A stretch of 64,000 bases of DNA, taken from contig JAWKLX010000007.1 in NCBI GenBank assembly GCA_041392505.1, positions 1 to 64,000 on the forward strand. Direction: 5' to 3'. The DNA comes from UBA6168 sp041392505. GTDB lineage: Bacteria; Bacteroidota; Bacteroidia; Chitinophagales; Saprospiraceae. Positions 9,685 through 20,400 of this stretch are shown here, in pieces. The position numbers were made by a program, and so were the translations under genes. The number at the start of each line of letters is the position of its first letter. Position 1 is the first letter of the stretch. The notes beneath the pieces were generated by a model. It had not been told where the DNA came from. It saw only the letters and a list, made by a program, of their open reading frames with translations, and searched no databases.

Positions 9685-10589
9685 TTCAGTGAAACTGAAG
9701 GTTGCGTTTGTAAAAATGGTCGAATCTTTTTTAGCTCGTCGATAGCATTGCTCAAGGTAAAGCCCGTGCCCTCAATTTTGCCACATACCAGACTGAGATT
9801 GGCTGGACGAAAGGCCGGCATTTCCACATCTTGTTGTGATTTGCTTGCTATTTTACCAAAAGGCAACGCTAAAACTTCTTTGGACAATTGGGCAAAATCA
9901 TATCTCGAATAAGCGGTTGAACCGCCGAGATGGAACAACCCCTCTGCACCCTGTTGCACTAAATGAAAAAGTGCGGAGGCACAAGAAGTACCACTCATAA
10001 AAGGGCGTATTTCATCGTAAAAAGCAGTAACTGTCAACATTTTTTTCCAGGTATCGATCCATTGATTAAGGAAACTTTGGGCGACGGGCGTTGCTTGCCC
10101 AAACAAAACAGCAATCCTTACAATAACAGCTTCTGGGTAAATCTTTTGAATGTTTTGTTCAGCTTCCAATTTTTGCTCCCCGTATTTGTTTTTGGGGTTG
10201 GGCTGGTCTGTTTCGGCGTAATCACCTTTTTCCCCGTCAAAAACTTGCTCACTGGAGGTAAACAAGAATTTGGCTTTTAGGTCGGCAGCCATCTCCGCTA
10301 AATGGGTCGGGGCTTCAACATTTATTGGGTAGGTTTCCTCAGGGGCTTTTTCACATTGGCCGGTACCAGAAACTGCAGCCAAATGAAAAACGGCAGCTGG
10401 CTTGATTTCTTTCATCATTTTCCAGACGGCATCCTTGTCTGTTAGGTCGACTTGGTAGGCGGCTGTGCTTGCATGAATTCCGGTTTTGTGTTTATGAAAA
10501 GTGCCGATGCCTTGCCAACCATGAGGCAATTGTTGGCTGCAATGCCAACCTAAATAACCTGAAGCTCCGGTAATCAATAATTTTTTCAT
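9681..10589 (-). CDS. SDR-family NAD(P)-dependent sugar-nucleotide reductase, RmlD-like
   Basis: 302 residues. The Rossmann motif TGASGYLG is at residues 7-14, and the extended-SDR catalytic Tyr and Lys are in NKYGEQK. The overall pattern (LTDKDAVWKMMKEIKPAAVFHLAA, then SSEQVFDG) matches RmlD_sub_bind, the dTDP-4-dehydrorhamnose reductase superfamily. Other deoxysugar genes are absent nearby, so the substrate is uncertain; nucleotide sugars are likely. The upstream gap holds a 163-bp hairpin element. The stop codon overlaps that of malQ by 4 nt. Confidence 0.82.
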   Translation of the reverse strand: MKKLLITGASGYLGWHCSQQLPHGWQGIGTFHKHKTGIHASTAAYQVDLTDKDAVWKMMKEIKPAAVFHLAAVSGTGQCEKAPEETYPINVEAPTHLAEMAADLKAKFLFTSSEQVFDGEKGDYAETDQPNPKNKYGEQKLEAEQNIQKIYPEAVIVRIAVLFGQATPVAQSFLNQWIDTWKKMLTVTAFYDEIRPFMSGTSCASALFHLVQQGAEGLFHLGGSTAYSRYDFAQLSKEVLALPFGKIASKSQQDVEMPAFRPANLSLVCGKIEGTGFTLSNAIDELKKIRPFLQTQPSVSLN

Positions 10590-10633
10590 GATTTAAAAAT
10601 GATAAAATTGGAAAATCAAGGGGCAAATTTAGC

Positions 10634-10796
10634 TAAGTACGACGTGTTGATTAAACAGGTAATTTTAGGTGTAAGATTTTTTCGATAGTTTTTGCCAAAA
10701 AATCCATGCATAGCAGTGCTACGGATTTATTTTTTGGTGAAAAATAGCGGAAAAAGATACGCATAAAATACCTGTTTAATTAGCATGTCGTACTTA
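10634..10796. repeat. 163-bp long-hairpin repeat (imperfect full-length palindrome)
   Basis: The outer arms TAAGTACGACGTGTTGATTA and the reverse complement of the right end agree over about 32 nt with a few changes, including the shared block TTAAACAGGTA. Pairing continues inward through T-rich and A-rich blocks to a centre near 10705-10730 (ATCCATGCATAGCA / GCTACGGAT). Almost the whole element can fold into one long stem. No ORF and no flanking transposase. It sits between the divergent RmlD-like gene and the ribonuclease D gene. It is probably a non-autonomous mobile repeat; a structured RNA is possible. Confidence 0.7.
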
Positions 10797-10841
10797 ACGG
10801 TAAACATTAGATTAATTTTTCATCAAAATAATCCCATTACC

Positions 10842-10849
10842 TATCTTCG
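10842..10849 (+). promoter_or_regulatory. Possible -7 promoter element for the ribonuclease D gene
   Basis: TATCTTCG differs by one base from the Bacteroidota TAnnTTTG element and lies 53 bp before the ATG. A T-rich stretch about 21 nt upstream could serve as the -33 region. Weak support. Confidence 0.3.
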
Positions 10850-10902
10850 CACCTTATTTTGAAAAAAGCCGTACAAGTGACACCTAATAAATTTATTGAT
10901 AC

Positions 10903-12090
10903 ATGCAGGCACAAATTGCCCCTTTTACATTAATAGACGACGCCTCCGGCCTGGAGAAATTTGCCCAAATAAACGAGGGCATCGAATGGATGGGATTCGA
11001 CACCGAGTTCATTGGCGAGAAACGCTTCTTGACATTGATTTGCTTGATCCAAGTGGCCACGGAACATGGTTATTTCCTTATCGACCCATTGAAAATCAAA
11101 GATTTAGACCCCTTGCTAAAAATGCTTACCGATGAGCGAATCCTCAAGATCGTTCATGCGGGGGAAAACGATTACCGGCTGTTCAACACCCAGTACGGCA
11201 TTATTCCAAAAAATACTTTTGATACACAGATCACTGCGGCTTTCATAGGCTATAAATACCCTGTCGCTTACAGCAAGCTGATGGAGAGTGAGCTTCGAGT
11301 CCCGGTCAGCAAGAGTTTTACGGTTACGGATTGGGAACGCAGGCCCATGAGCAACAAACAGATCAAGTACGCGCTGGATGATGTGATCCATTTGAGGAAA
11401 TTGTGGGAAAGCATTACTAAGAAATTAAAGAAAGCCGGTCGCTTGGAATGGGCAATGGAAGAGCTAAAAGCAATGGAGAACCCTGAAAACTACGAGCAAG
11501 ACCCCTATAAAGAAGCCATCAACAGCAACCTCATTAGAAGCCTTCGTAGAAAAGAACAAGTGTTTTTGCTCCGTTTGCTGCTTTGGCGTACCAGCGAAGC
11601 CAGACGGCTGAACCATTCCAAAGAAATGGTTTTGCCCAGCAAATTTATCAGCCCTATTGTGCGGGCCATTCACAGCGGGGCAGATGCGCTGCGACAAAAC
11701 CGCAGGTTGCCCGATTCGGTAGTTGGCCGTTATGGCAAACAGTTCATCACCATGTTTGAAGAGCCTGCTACGAAGGAGGAAAAAGAAGTTTTGGAACGCA
11801 TCCCACCAGATAATAGCGACAACCCTAAACAGGATATTTTAATGGAGATGTTGGACCTGCTTGTCCGCTATAAATGCCTAAAAGAAGGTATTTCCCATTA
11901 CATGGTCATGCCTCGTTCGGTGCTGAAACGGATGAAAAACGATAAGGATTTTTTCGATCCTTCCATTGATAACGGCTGGCGGAGAAAGTTTTTGGGGGAC
12001 GAGATTGTCAGTTGGTTCAAATACCGGAAGAATTTGGAAATTGAATTTACCAACGGAAAATTTGAACTCAAAATGCAGGAGGAGGAATAG
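10903..12090 (+). CDS. rnd: Ribonuclease D
   Basis: A 395-residue DEDDy 3'-5' exoribonuclease with an HRDC domain. Exo motif I is FDTEF at about residue 32-36, motif II is HAGENDYRLF, and motif III is YALDDVIHLRKLW. The HRDC region follows at about 215-290. RNase D trims tRNA and other stable RNA 3' ends. The length is normal for the family. The ATG at 10903 is preceded by a possible TAnnTTTG-like promoter, and the gene looks monocistronic. Confidence 0.9.
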   Translation: MQAQIAPFTLIDDASGLEKFAQINEGIEWMGFDTEFIGEKRFLTLICLIQVATEHGYFLIDPLKIKDLDPLLKMLTDERILKIVHAGENDYRLFNTQYGIIPKNTFDTQITAAFIGYKYPVAYSKLMESELRVPVSKSFTVTDWERRPMSNKQIKYALDDVIHLRKLWESITKKLKKAGRLEWAMEELKAMENPENYEQDPYKEAINSNLIRSLRRKEQVFLLRLLLWRTSEARRLNHSKEMVLPSKFISPIVRAIHSGADALRQNRRLPDSVVGRYGKQFITMFEEPATKEEKEVLERIPPDNSDNPKQDILMEMLDLLVRYKCLKEGISHYMVMPRSVLKRMKNDKDFFDPSIDNGWRRKFLGDEIVSWFKYRKNLEIEFTNGKFELKMQEEE

Positions 12091-12132
12091 GTTTTTGTAA
12101 AATCTCAGGCGTTTTTAGACTTGTTTACTCAA

Positions 12133-15048
12133 TTATAGTTTCAACAAAAACTCGGTCAGATTAACTTCAGTCCCAAGCCCCAACCTCTTCCGCAGGCGGT
12201 ATCTACTCGCTTCGACCCCCCTCACAGAAATATTCATCAAAGCAGCAATTTCCTTGGTTGATAGGTTCATTTTGAGGTAGGCTGATAGCTTGTAATCATT
12301 TGGGCTGAGGTTGGGAAATTGCTCACCCAACCGTTTCAAAAAATCGCTGTGCACCTCATCAAAATGGATCGAAAAACGTTCCCAATCCTGGCTCAGGTCA
12401 TTTTCATTTTTCACCAGTTTTAAGAGGCGGTTTATTTCGCTAAAAATATCATCTCTTTTTCCATCCTGTTTTTTCAACCTTTCCAAAGAGGCTTCAATGG
12501 AAGACAACATTTCACTTTTCTGTAAGAGGTTCATGGTTGCGGCAGCCAGCTCCTGATTTTTGAACTGGACCTCGGCCTCCAGCTTTTGCCTTTCCAATAA
12601 GTTGATTTTTTCTTTGGATTGCTGCACCAGTGCTTCCTTTTTTTCCTGTTCTTGCAAATGGGTGTTTTCCAATTGGGCCTTTTCTTTCTCGTGTTTTTTA
12701 TTTTGGAAAACGGCCAATCCAATAAATGCACCGATCAGGATAATTCCATAAAAGGTATAAGCAAAAGTGCTTGCGTACCAAGGAGGTTCGATCTCAAATT
12801 GATAAGAAACCGGCGCCCCATCTAAGCCGGATTTGTTTTTAGATTTTAGGTGTAAGGTATAATTGCCTGGTCGTAAATTGTTGATATTCAGAGATGTACT
12901 GGCCGACCAGCCCGACCATCCATCCATCGAACCTTCCAAATAGTTGGCATATTGAACAAAATCTTGTCCTTCATGGTCTGTGGCAGAGAAGACAAACTCA
13001 AATGCATTTTGTTGGTGGGTCAAGGTTGGGATAATGGCTTGTTTTCCATTTTGGAAATACCCTCCAAATAATAAGCTGTCCATATCCCCTTTTAGCCAAA
13101 CCTCCGATAAAATGACCTGGCTTGGTCTTTCCGAAATTCTATAGCGGGAAGGGTCGAAATGAATGAACCCTTTTTCCGTAGCGAAGAGGACATTTTTTTC
13201 ATCAATAGGAAGAATAAACTCAAAACCGCCAACTAGTTTATTGTTTAGTTCAGGAATCTCCATCTTTTCGACCTGCTTATCAAGGGCGTCGTCCTTGACC
13301 CATAAAATACCTACTTCATTTTCCACAACATACCAAATGTTTCCTTGGGCATCTTCCCGAAGATATTTTACCCGGTTATTGGCGCCGAAAATTTCATTGA
13401 AAGAATCATCTGGCGCAAACCGATCCAGTTCCCTATCATAATAGTAAATACCTTTTTCTCCGGTGAAAACAACCTTATTGCTTAGTTGAAATAAATGGTT
13501 GTTAAAATCAGAGGGTAGTCCTTTTTCTTTTCCAAAAAATTCAAAATCTACTTTTTTGTCTTTTAGTTGAAGGTCGATTTTAAAGATCCCCCTATATGGG
13601 TGTGCCATCCAAATTTGGCCGTTATCATAAGCCAACAGACGGCTACTTTCGTCCAATCCTTCCAGCTTGCCTTGGTATTCCAGCCCGTTCTGGACTTGCT
13701 GGAAAAGTGCCAACCCACCATAGTGCCCAGCGATCAGGTATTGATTATCAATTGGTAAAAAACGCCAAACTCCCAACAGCTCTGCGAGAACGGTTGCCTG
13801 TTGGTCCTTGATGCTTAATGGGCCATTTTGATGCCCAGCCAAGAGTTGCTGGTTGAACTCTCCAATACTCCAGACCTGACCCTCGGAATGGGCAATAAAC
13901 TTAAAATCCCTTTTTTCTTCCGGTAAATAGTAAGGCTTCCAAGGTATTTCATAAATCCCAGTATTTGTCCCTGTATAGAGATTGCCCCTTGAAATTTCAG
14001 CAGTATAGCAGGTCCCTTCTAAATTACCATCGGGGAAGAAGGTCGTCAGTGAGGAACTGGTTTTTACGTAGCCTATACCATTGTCCAGGCCAAGCCACAA
14101 ATTGCCAATGTCATCAGCAAAAACACTTAGCACGGTATTGTTTTGCAAGTTGTCTTCCCGGCCCACTTGTTGTAAAATCCGCCTTTTTTCATCCAAAACA
14201 ACGACTCCTGCCGAGGTTGTTCCGAATACCAATTGCCCGTTGGGCAGTTTGCTAGAACAAAAGATATTGTTTTCCCGCAAGAACTCATCATTTGGGGTAG
14301 GCCACGGCCTCAAACTTTTTTCTGCGAGCTGATAGATGCCATTCTTATTGGTTGTAATGAGCAGTGTATCATCACTTATTTCAAGCATGGACGTTATCTC
14401 ATTGGATAAAGTTGATATTTTTTGAAACCCATTTTCAAGGCTGTTTTCATAAAATCCGAAATCAAAATTTGCTTTTTGCAAATAGAAATTTGTGCCTATC
14501 CGATCGAAAAATAAATAGCTTTCACCAATGACCGGAATAGAGATTTTTTCATGCTCCCATTTGATGATCATTTTACCACTCATGAAATAGACCGCTCCAT
14601 CTGAGATTACAATATCCCAAACGTCCTCAAACTTTGGGTTGGGGTCGGAGAAGAACTCATTCAATGAATGGTAGATTAAAATACCTTCTTCGTTGCCAGA
14701 AAAATAGCCTATTTCACCTTGTCCTCCCACGTAAATCTTACCATCTTCCGCCAATTCTACTGAACGGACATTGGTGCCATTGGCAATCGGATAGGATCTC
14801 CAATGGTTTCCATCAAATTCCAATAAACCCTCGTTATTCGCTACATAGATCACCCCTCTTTTATCTTGGGTGATTTGCCAGTTTTGGGTGCCGGCTTGGT
14901 ATTCTTTATTGGTGAAATTTTGGATAGGTGGGATTCCAATATTGATGGGTTGGGCTGATAGCAATAATGGGCAAAGCGATAGCAACCATAGCATGGACTT
15001 GGCTTTGGATAGCCCTTTGTGTATATTTTTTATGAAAGATTTTGCCAT
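12133..15048 (-). CDS. Membrane-anchored sensor-regulator: beta-propeller, Y_Y_Y domain, coiled coil, LuxR-type HTH
   Basis: 971 residues. The signal/anchor region (WLLSLCPLLLSAQ) is followed by a periplasmic propeller-like region (residues ~30-650) with repeated GLLEFDG / GNLWLG motifs, and by a Y_Y_Y domain near 700-765 (SGWSASTSLNINNLRPGNYTL). A transmembrane helix lies at about 775-795, then a long Glu/Lys-rich coiled coil, then an HTH at about 905-965 (STKEIAALMNISVRGVEASR). There is no histidine kinase domain: the sensor appears joined straight to the DNA-binding domain. It is divergent from the glucan-utilisation genes, so it is the likely local regulator; the ligand is inferred to be a glucan oligosaccharide. 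The C-terminal part closely resembles the small protein at 24.5 kb. Confidence 0.85.
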   Translation of the reverse strand: MAKSFIKNIHKGLSKAKSMLWLLSLCPLLLSAQPINIGIPPIQNFTNKEYQAGTQNWQITQDKRGVIYVANNEGLLEFDGNHWRSYPIANGTNVRSVELAEDGKIYVGGQGEIGYFSGNEEGILIYHSLNEFFSDPNPKFEDVWDIVISDGAVYFMSGKMIIKWEHEKISIPVIGESYLFFDRIGTNFYLQKANFDFGFYENSLENGFQKISTLSNEITSMLEISDDTLLITTNKNGIYQLAEKSLRPWPTPNDEFLRENNIFCSSKLPNGQLVFGTTSAGVVVLDEKRRILQQVGREDNLQNNTVLSVFADDIGNLWLGLDNGIGYVKTSSSLTTFFPDGNLEGTCYTAEISRGNLYTGTNTGIYEIPWKPYYLPEEKRDFKFIAHSEGQVWSIGEFNQQLLAGHQNGPLSIKDQQATVLAELLGVWRFLPIDNQYLIAGHYGGLALFQQVQNGLEYQGKLEGLDESSRLLAYDNGQIWMAHPYRGIFKIDLQLKDKKVDFEFFGKEKGLPSDFNNHLFQLSNKVVFTGEKGIYYYDRELDRFAPDDSFNEIFGANNRVKYLREDAQGNIWYVVENEVGILWVKDDALDKQVEKMEIPELNNKLVGGFEFILPIDEKNVLFATEKGFIHFDPSRYRISERPSQVILSEVWLKGDMDSLLFGGYFQNGKQAIIPTLTHQQNAFEFVFSATDHEGQDFVQYANYLEGSMDGWSGWSASTSLNINNLRPGNYTLHLKSKNKSGLDGAPVSYQFEIEPPWYASTFAYTFYGIILIGAFIGLAVFQNKKHEKEKAQLENTHLQEQEKKEALVQQSKEKINLLERQKLEAEVQFKNQELAAATMNLLQKSEMLSSIEASLERLKKQDGKRDDIFSEINRLLKLVKNENDLSQDWERFSIHFDEVHSDFLKRLGEQFPNLSPNDYKLSAYLKMNLSTKEIAALMNISVRGVEASRYRLRKRLGLGTEVNLTEFLLKL

Positions 15049-15359
15049 AATTTATGATCCGAACGAATGTAGTAAACAAATCGATAATGCGCAGTATTGT
15101 CGTAGTATTATTTTATCTGACCATCAATATGTAGTAGTAAAATAGTAGCGGTTTTTTTGAAGTGTGGTAGTTAAGTGGTGGTATAAATATTATATAAGGT
15201 TAGGCTGTGCCGTATTTTTGCTTCTATAATGGAAGGTAATGCAAATTTTATACTGTCATTTGTCATTTTATTGAATTGTTGATGTTGTAGATTAGAAAGA
15301 TAATTGTAGTAGGTGCAGTATGGCATTTGTTGAATACCTTGATTCTTTCACTTTCAAAA
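15049..15359. other. Divergent intergenic region, 311 bp
   Basis: It lies between the sensor-regulator and the first gene of the glucan locus and must hold both promoters. A TATTTTTG element on the plus strand near 15210 fits the -7 consensus, about 150 bp before the next start. It is rich in GTAGTA-like short repeats near 15100-15180. No clear operator palindrome was found. Confidence 0.45.
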
Positions 15360-17252
15360 ATGGTAAGTATGAAGCTTAATTTACTCGCTACGCTGGCGAT
15401 CTTTTTTGCCTGCAATTTAAATTCTCAAACTACAATCCTTGATTTTGAGACTCCAGCCACTTCCACAACCTATCAATACTTCGGTAGTGCTTTGGATGGC
15501 TCACTCAACAACATCATCGCCAACCCAGATCCATCAGGCATCAACACCAGTGCGATGGTGGCTGATCACGTCAAACCTGCTGGGGCTCAAACCTGGGCAG
15601 GGGCATTTGCCAACCCGACCCCTGCAACGATGGCGGATTTTGTCACCAATTCCCAAGTCTGTTTAAAAGTTTGGTTTAATGCACCGGGAAACGTTGCTGC
15701 AAAATTGGAATCCTCCACGACTGGAGGTGCTAATTGGATTACGACCAAACCTGTCAATGACGTTCAGCAATGGGTGGAAGTCTGTTTCGATGCAAACCTG
15801 CCCTCTGAGGAAGCTCCATTTCAAGCGGCTATTGGCCAAGTATATGAGTTGGTTACCCTATTTTTTGATTTTGGGCAAGCGCCTACTGCGGACAGAACCT
15901 ACTACTGGGATGATTTGGTCACTAAAGGTGGTGGAGGCCCATCTTCAGGTAATATTACTTTTTCTGTTGACATGAACAATTACACAGGGCCTTTCACTAC
16001 GGTTTACGTCAGTGGAACCATGAATGGCTGGTCGGGCGATGCCAACCCAATGGATGATAGCGATGGTGATGGCATCTGGACAGCCACTGTTACTGATGTA
16101 CCAGTTGGTCTGCATGAATACAAGTACACCATCGACAATTGGTCCGGACAAGAATTGTTCTCACCTTACACCCCTTGTGTTATCACAACTGTCAACATGG
16201 ATGGGACCTTTGTCAACAGGAGGCTTACCGTTAGTGGCGATGCCACTTTGCCCACCTATTGCTTTAATAGTTGTTTTTCATGTGGCAATGGAGTCAATAT
16301 TACTTTCCAAGTTGGTTCCGGAAACATAGTGGCAGATCCAAATGGTCTCTTCATAGCGGGAGGCGGCAACTTCGGAAACCCTGGTGATTTCCCATTGAAT
16401 GATGACGACAATGATGGCGTTTGGGTCATAACGGTAGAGCGGCAAAAGGGCTTTGAATCGTTTTTTACTTTCACCAATGGCAACTGTCCAGACTATTCCT
16501 GCAAAGAGATTATCGAAGGTCAATCTTGTGCCAACCCAGATAATTTTAATGACCGGAAAATAGGCCCTGTTACTCAGGATACGACAATCGCTACTTGTTT
16601 CGGGGAATGTACCGATAGTTTCGATTCCTGCATGGGATCAACCGCTCCTGCCAACGTAACTTTTAGAGTTGACATGAATGATTATACAGGGACATTTACA
16701 ACGGCTTATGTTTCTGGTAGCATGAATGGATGGTCAGGTGATGCTAATCCGATGACGGATGCCAATGGCGATGGAATTTGGGAAACTACTTTGATGGTTG
16801 GCGCCGGCGACTATGAGTTTAAATTTACGTTGGATAATTGGACGGCCGATGAGCAATTTACCAAAGGCGACCCATGCACTGTTTCCATCAATGGCGGTGA
16901 ATTCGTCAATCGTTTTATCAGCGTTGCAGGGGATATGACCATCTGCTTCATGTGGAACACTTGTGATGCCTGCGAACCATTGGCCACCAATGATATCACC
17001 ATTGATAACAGCTTTTTCCAGCTTCAGCCTAATTTGGTTGATCAATCCACTAAAATATCTTTTACACAGCCTTCCTTTAGCGACCGGATTTTAAAGGTCT
17101 TTAACGCAACAGGCGCTTTGATTTTTGAGCAAAAAATCGAAAGCGGAATGACCGAGTACAACCTGAATACAGGTCACTTTCAAAAAGGCATTTACTTCGT
17201 AAATGTCTTGGAAGGTGATGTGTTGGGAACACAGAAAATGTTGAAGTTATAA
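15360..17252 (+). CDS. Secreted glycan-binding-like protein with T9SS type A sorting domain
   Basis: About 630 residues. ATG at 15360 or 15369 gives a normal signal peptide (MKLNLLATLAIFFACNLNSQ); the earlier TTG is less likely. An N-terminal jelly-roll-like domain of about 185 residues (DFETPATSTTYQYFG, NIIANPDPSGINTSA) is shared with the protein at 30.97 kb. Three beta-sandwich segments follow, two of them near-duplicate E-set/CBM48-like modules (YVSGTMNGWSGDANPM and YVSGSMNGWSGDANPM), and a T9SS type A C-terminal domain (GIYFVNVLEGD). No catalytic domain is recognised. Its place ahead of susC suggests a surface glycan-binding role. A terminator-like hairpin separates it from susC. Confidence 0.8.
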   Translation: MVSMKLNLLATLAIFFACNLNSQTTILDFETPATSTTYQYFGSALDGSLNNIIANPDPSGINTSAMVADHVKPAGAQTWAGAFANPTPATMADFVTNSQVCLKVWFNAPGNVAAKLESSTTGGANWITTKPVNDVQQWVEVCFDANLPSEEAPFQAAIGQVYELVTLFFDFGQAPTADRTYYWDDLVTKGGGGPSSGNITFSVDMNNYTGPFTTVYVSGTMNGWSGDANPMDDSDGDGIWTATVTDVPVGLHEYKYTIDNWSGQELFSPYTPCVITTVNMDGTFVNRRLTVSGDATLPTYCFNSCFSCGNGVNITFQVGSGNIVADPNGLFIAGGGNFGNPGDFPLNDDDNDGVWVITVERQKGFESFFTFTNGNCPDYSCKEIIEGQSCANPDNFNDRKIGPVTQDTTIATCFGECTDSFDSCMGSTAPANVTFRVDMNDYTGTFTTAYVSGSMNGWSGDANPMTDANGDGIWETTLMVGAGDYEFKFTLDNWTADEQFTKGDPCTVSINGGEFVNRFISVAGDMTICFMWNTCDACEPLATNDITIDNSFFQLQPNLVDQSTKISFTQPSFSDRILKVFNATGALIFEQKIESGMTEYNLNTGHFQKGIYFVNVLEGDVLGTQKMLKL

Positions 17253-17280
17253 TCGGCAATTACTTTTTCTGCAAATAATA

Positions 17281-17339
17281 GAAAAGAGAGCAAGCACATT
17301 GATTGCCATATTGACTGATTGATCGCTAGCTCTTTTTTC
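17281..17339 (+). terminator. Terminator-like hairpin between the secreted protein and susC
   Basis: Imperfect arms GAAAAGAGAGCAAGC and GCTAGCTCTTTTTTC end in a T run, 29 bp after the stop codon. The 30-nt loop makes it weaker than others here, so partial read-through into susC is possible. Confidence 0.55.
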
Positions 17340-17466
17340 TACATCTATTTTTTTCGAATTGGGACAGGTCTCTATCAGACAGATCATTAGCACAAAAACT
17401 AAAGTTTCATACAAATATAGTGGCGCGGAAAAATTGATTTCCGTGCCACTTCCTTAACCTGAAATT

Positions 17467-20400
17467 ATGCGTACAAAAATTACACTGGCATCAATCGTTT
17501 TCCTATTTCTGATAGGGCAAACTTTTGGTCAGAACAAACTCACCGGAAAAATAACGGATGCCGATTCCGGGGAAGCGTTAATTGGTGCGACGGTGGTGTT
17601 CCAAAATTCCAGTTCCGGAACCGTAACCGACATTGACGGGGGCTTCGAGTTAATAAATGATGGAAATTATTCAACATTAGAAGTCAGCTACACTGGTTAT
17701 GAAAATTTGATTGTAGAAATCAATGGCCGTGATTACATCGAAATCGAATTGGGCTCTGGCATCACTGAGCTAAACGAGGTAATCGTAGTCGGATACGGCG
17801 TGCAAAAGAAAAGTGTAGTAACTGGCGCCATCTCAAAAGTTACCGCTGCGGAATTGGAAGACCAACCGATCAGCCGCATCGAGCAAGCACTGCAGGGCCG
17901 CACCGCAGGCGTTCGGGTCACATTGAATTCTGGGCAACCCGGCGCAGGGGCCACCGTTCGGATCAGGGGGACTGCCACCATCGGAAATTCCGATCCATTG
18001 TATATCGTGGATGGGGTGCAGATTGAAGGTGGTATTGATTATTTAAACCAGAACGACATCGAGTCGATTGAGGTGTTAAAAGATGCGGCGTCAGCTGCTA
18101 TCTATGGAGCAAGGGCTGGTAATGGGGTTGTTATTGTAACGACCAAAAAAGGAAAAAAGGGTAGTATGGTCGTCAATTACAACGGCTTTTATGGCGTGCA
18201 AAACCCTTGGAGAAAGTTGAATCTTTTGAACGCCCGTGAATATGCCATCTTGACCAACGAAGCCTCTGCTGCTGCGGGTCAGGGCATCGTGTTTGAAGAC
18301 CCCAATTCATTGGGTGAGGGCACAGATTGGCAGGATGCAATTTTCAATTATGATGCACCTATTCAAAACCATGAGATTAGCATGTCCTCTGGGAGTGAAC
18401 GCTCGACCTACTACCTGTCATTTGGGTATTTTGACCAAGAAGGTATTGTTGGAAACAAAGATGACAGCCGTTGGCAACGTTTTACTACCCGCTTCAATGC
18501 GAGTCATAAAATTACCGATCGGGTAGAATTTGGCAGCAACATCGCCTATTCGCATGTGGTTGGAAGAGGGGTAGCAGAAAACACGGAATTTGGTTCTCCA
18601 TTAGGCCGGGCTATCAACCTTGACCCGATCACCCCACTTTTTGAAACCGATGAAACAGTGCTTTCCGAGCCAAGGTATGCCAACAATTTTGATCAATTGG
18701 TGCGGGACAGCGAAGGCCGGATTTATGGCATTTCGGATATTGTTACTTCCGAAATTTTGAACCCGGTAGCCGCTTTGGAAGTAGCACAAGGCAAAGGTTG
18801 GTCGGACAAAATAGTCTCCAATTTTTATGGTCAATGGGAAATCATTGACGGCCTGAAATTCCGCTCTTCGATAGGTAGTGATTTAGCATTTTACGGTGGG
18901 GAAGGTTTTACCCCCGTTTATTACCTCAATGCTGCCAACCGGGTGGATGTGAACAGCTACAACCGCAGTCAAAACCGTGGACTTTTCTGGAACTGGGAAA
19001 ATGTCCTGACCTATGAACGTGTCTTTGGTGACCACCACCTATCCCTTTTGGCTGGGACAGGCGCACAGAAAAATCAAGGCAGGGGCATTGGAGGCTCTAT
19101 CCAAAATCTCCCTGTCGACAATATCGGCGATGCCTCTTTAAGTTTTCCCAACGACCCCGCAACCCAATCTTATTATGGCTTCGAATATGAAGAAACACTG
19201 AGCAGCCTTTTTGGACGACTGGCTTACGACTTTCGCTCCAAGTACCTCCTGACAATGAACATTCGCCGGGATGGTTCTTCCAAATTTGGTCCGAATAAAT
19301 TGTACGGCGTATTTCCCTCAATATCAGCTGGTTGGGTCTTGACGGAGGAATATTTTCTGCAAAAAAATCCGGTTATCAATTTCCTCAAAATTAGAGGTTC
19401 TTATGGCGTTAACGGCAACAACCGGATTGGTAATTTCTTGTTCGTTTCGACAGTCGGTGGGGGGCGTAGCTATACTTTCGGAACCTCCGACAACCTCGTC
19501 AACGGGGTCAGCCCGAATGCTATCGCCAACCCAGATTTGAAGTGGGAAGAGACTTCTGAAATCAATATCGGCGTGGACGCAAGGGTTTTCCGCCATTTCA
19601 GTTTGACGGCAGAATACTTCAACAAGGCAACCGACGGAATGCTTTTGGGCACTATCGTTCCTGCGTTTGTGGGCAATGCTGGCCCGGTCGGCAACATTGC
19701 CAGTTTGGAAAATGAAGGTTTGGAGTTGGAGTTGGGTTTTGATAATAAAGTCGGTCCGATCAATCTGAATCTTAGTGGCAATTTGGCTTATGTCAAAAAC
19801 ACCATCACCAATCTTGGTCAGGATAAAGAATTCTTGAACGGTCAGACTTATGGCCCACAAGGCGTGGAATTGACCCGTACTGTATTGGGCCAGGCAATCG
19901 GCTCTTTTTATGGTTATCAATCGGATGGTTTGTTCCAAAACCAGGCAGAAATTGATGCCCATACCAATACCGATGGTGAATTGTTGCAACCCAATGCCAA
20001 ACCCGGTGACATCCGTTTTCTCGATTCAAATGGTGATGGCGTTTTCGATGAAGACGACCGCACCATCATCGGCGATCCTACTCCTTCTTGGACGTATGGT
20101 GTCAACATGAGCATTGATTACAAAGGGTTTGATATTTCCATGTTTGGACAGGGCGTTTGGGGAAATGACGTGTACAATGCGGTTCGCCGTTTCGATTTGC
20201 CAAAGGCCAATTATACCTCAGATGCTTTAGGTCGTTGGACTGGAGAGGGGACTTCGACCACTTTCCCAAGGTTAAATTTTGCGGATGGCGATCCTAATTT
20301 AGGCAACGGCAATTTTACCCGTAGTTCGGATTTCTGGTTGGAGAGCGGCGCCTATTTTCGGATAAAAACGCTGCAATTGGGCTACACTTTGCCAGCTGCT

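Noticed and set aside
19324..19989. 221-codon minus-strand frame inside susC
   Set aside because: It is fully antisense to a highly conserved SusC barrel region; there is no independent support.
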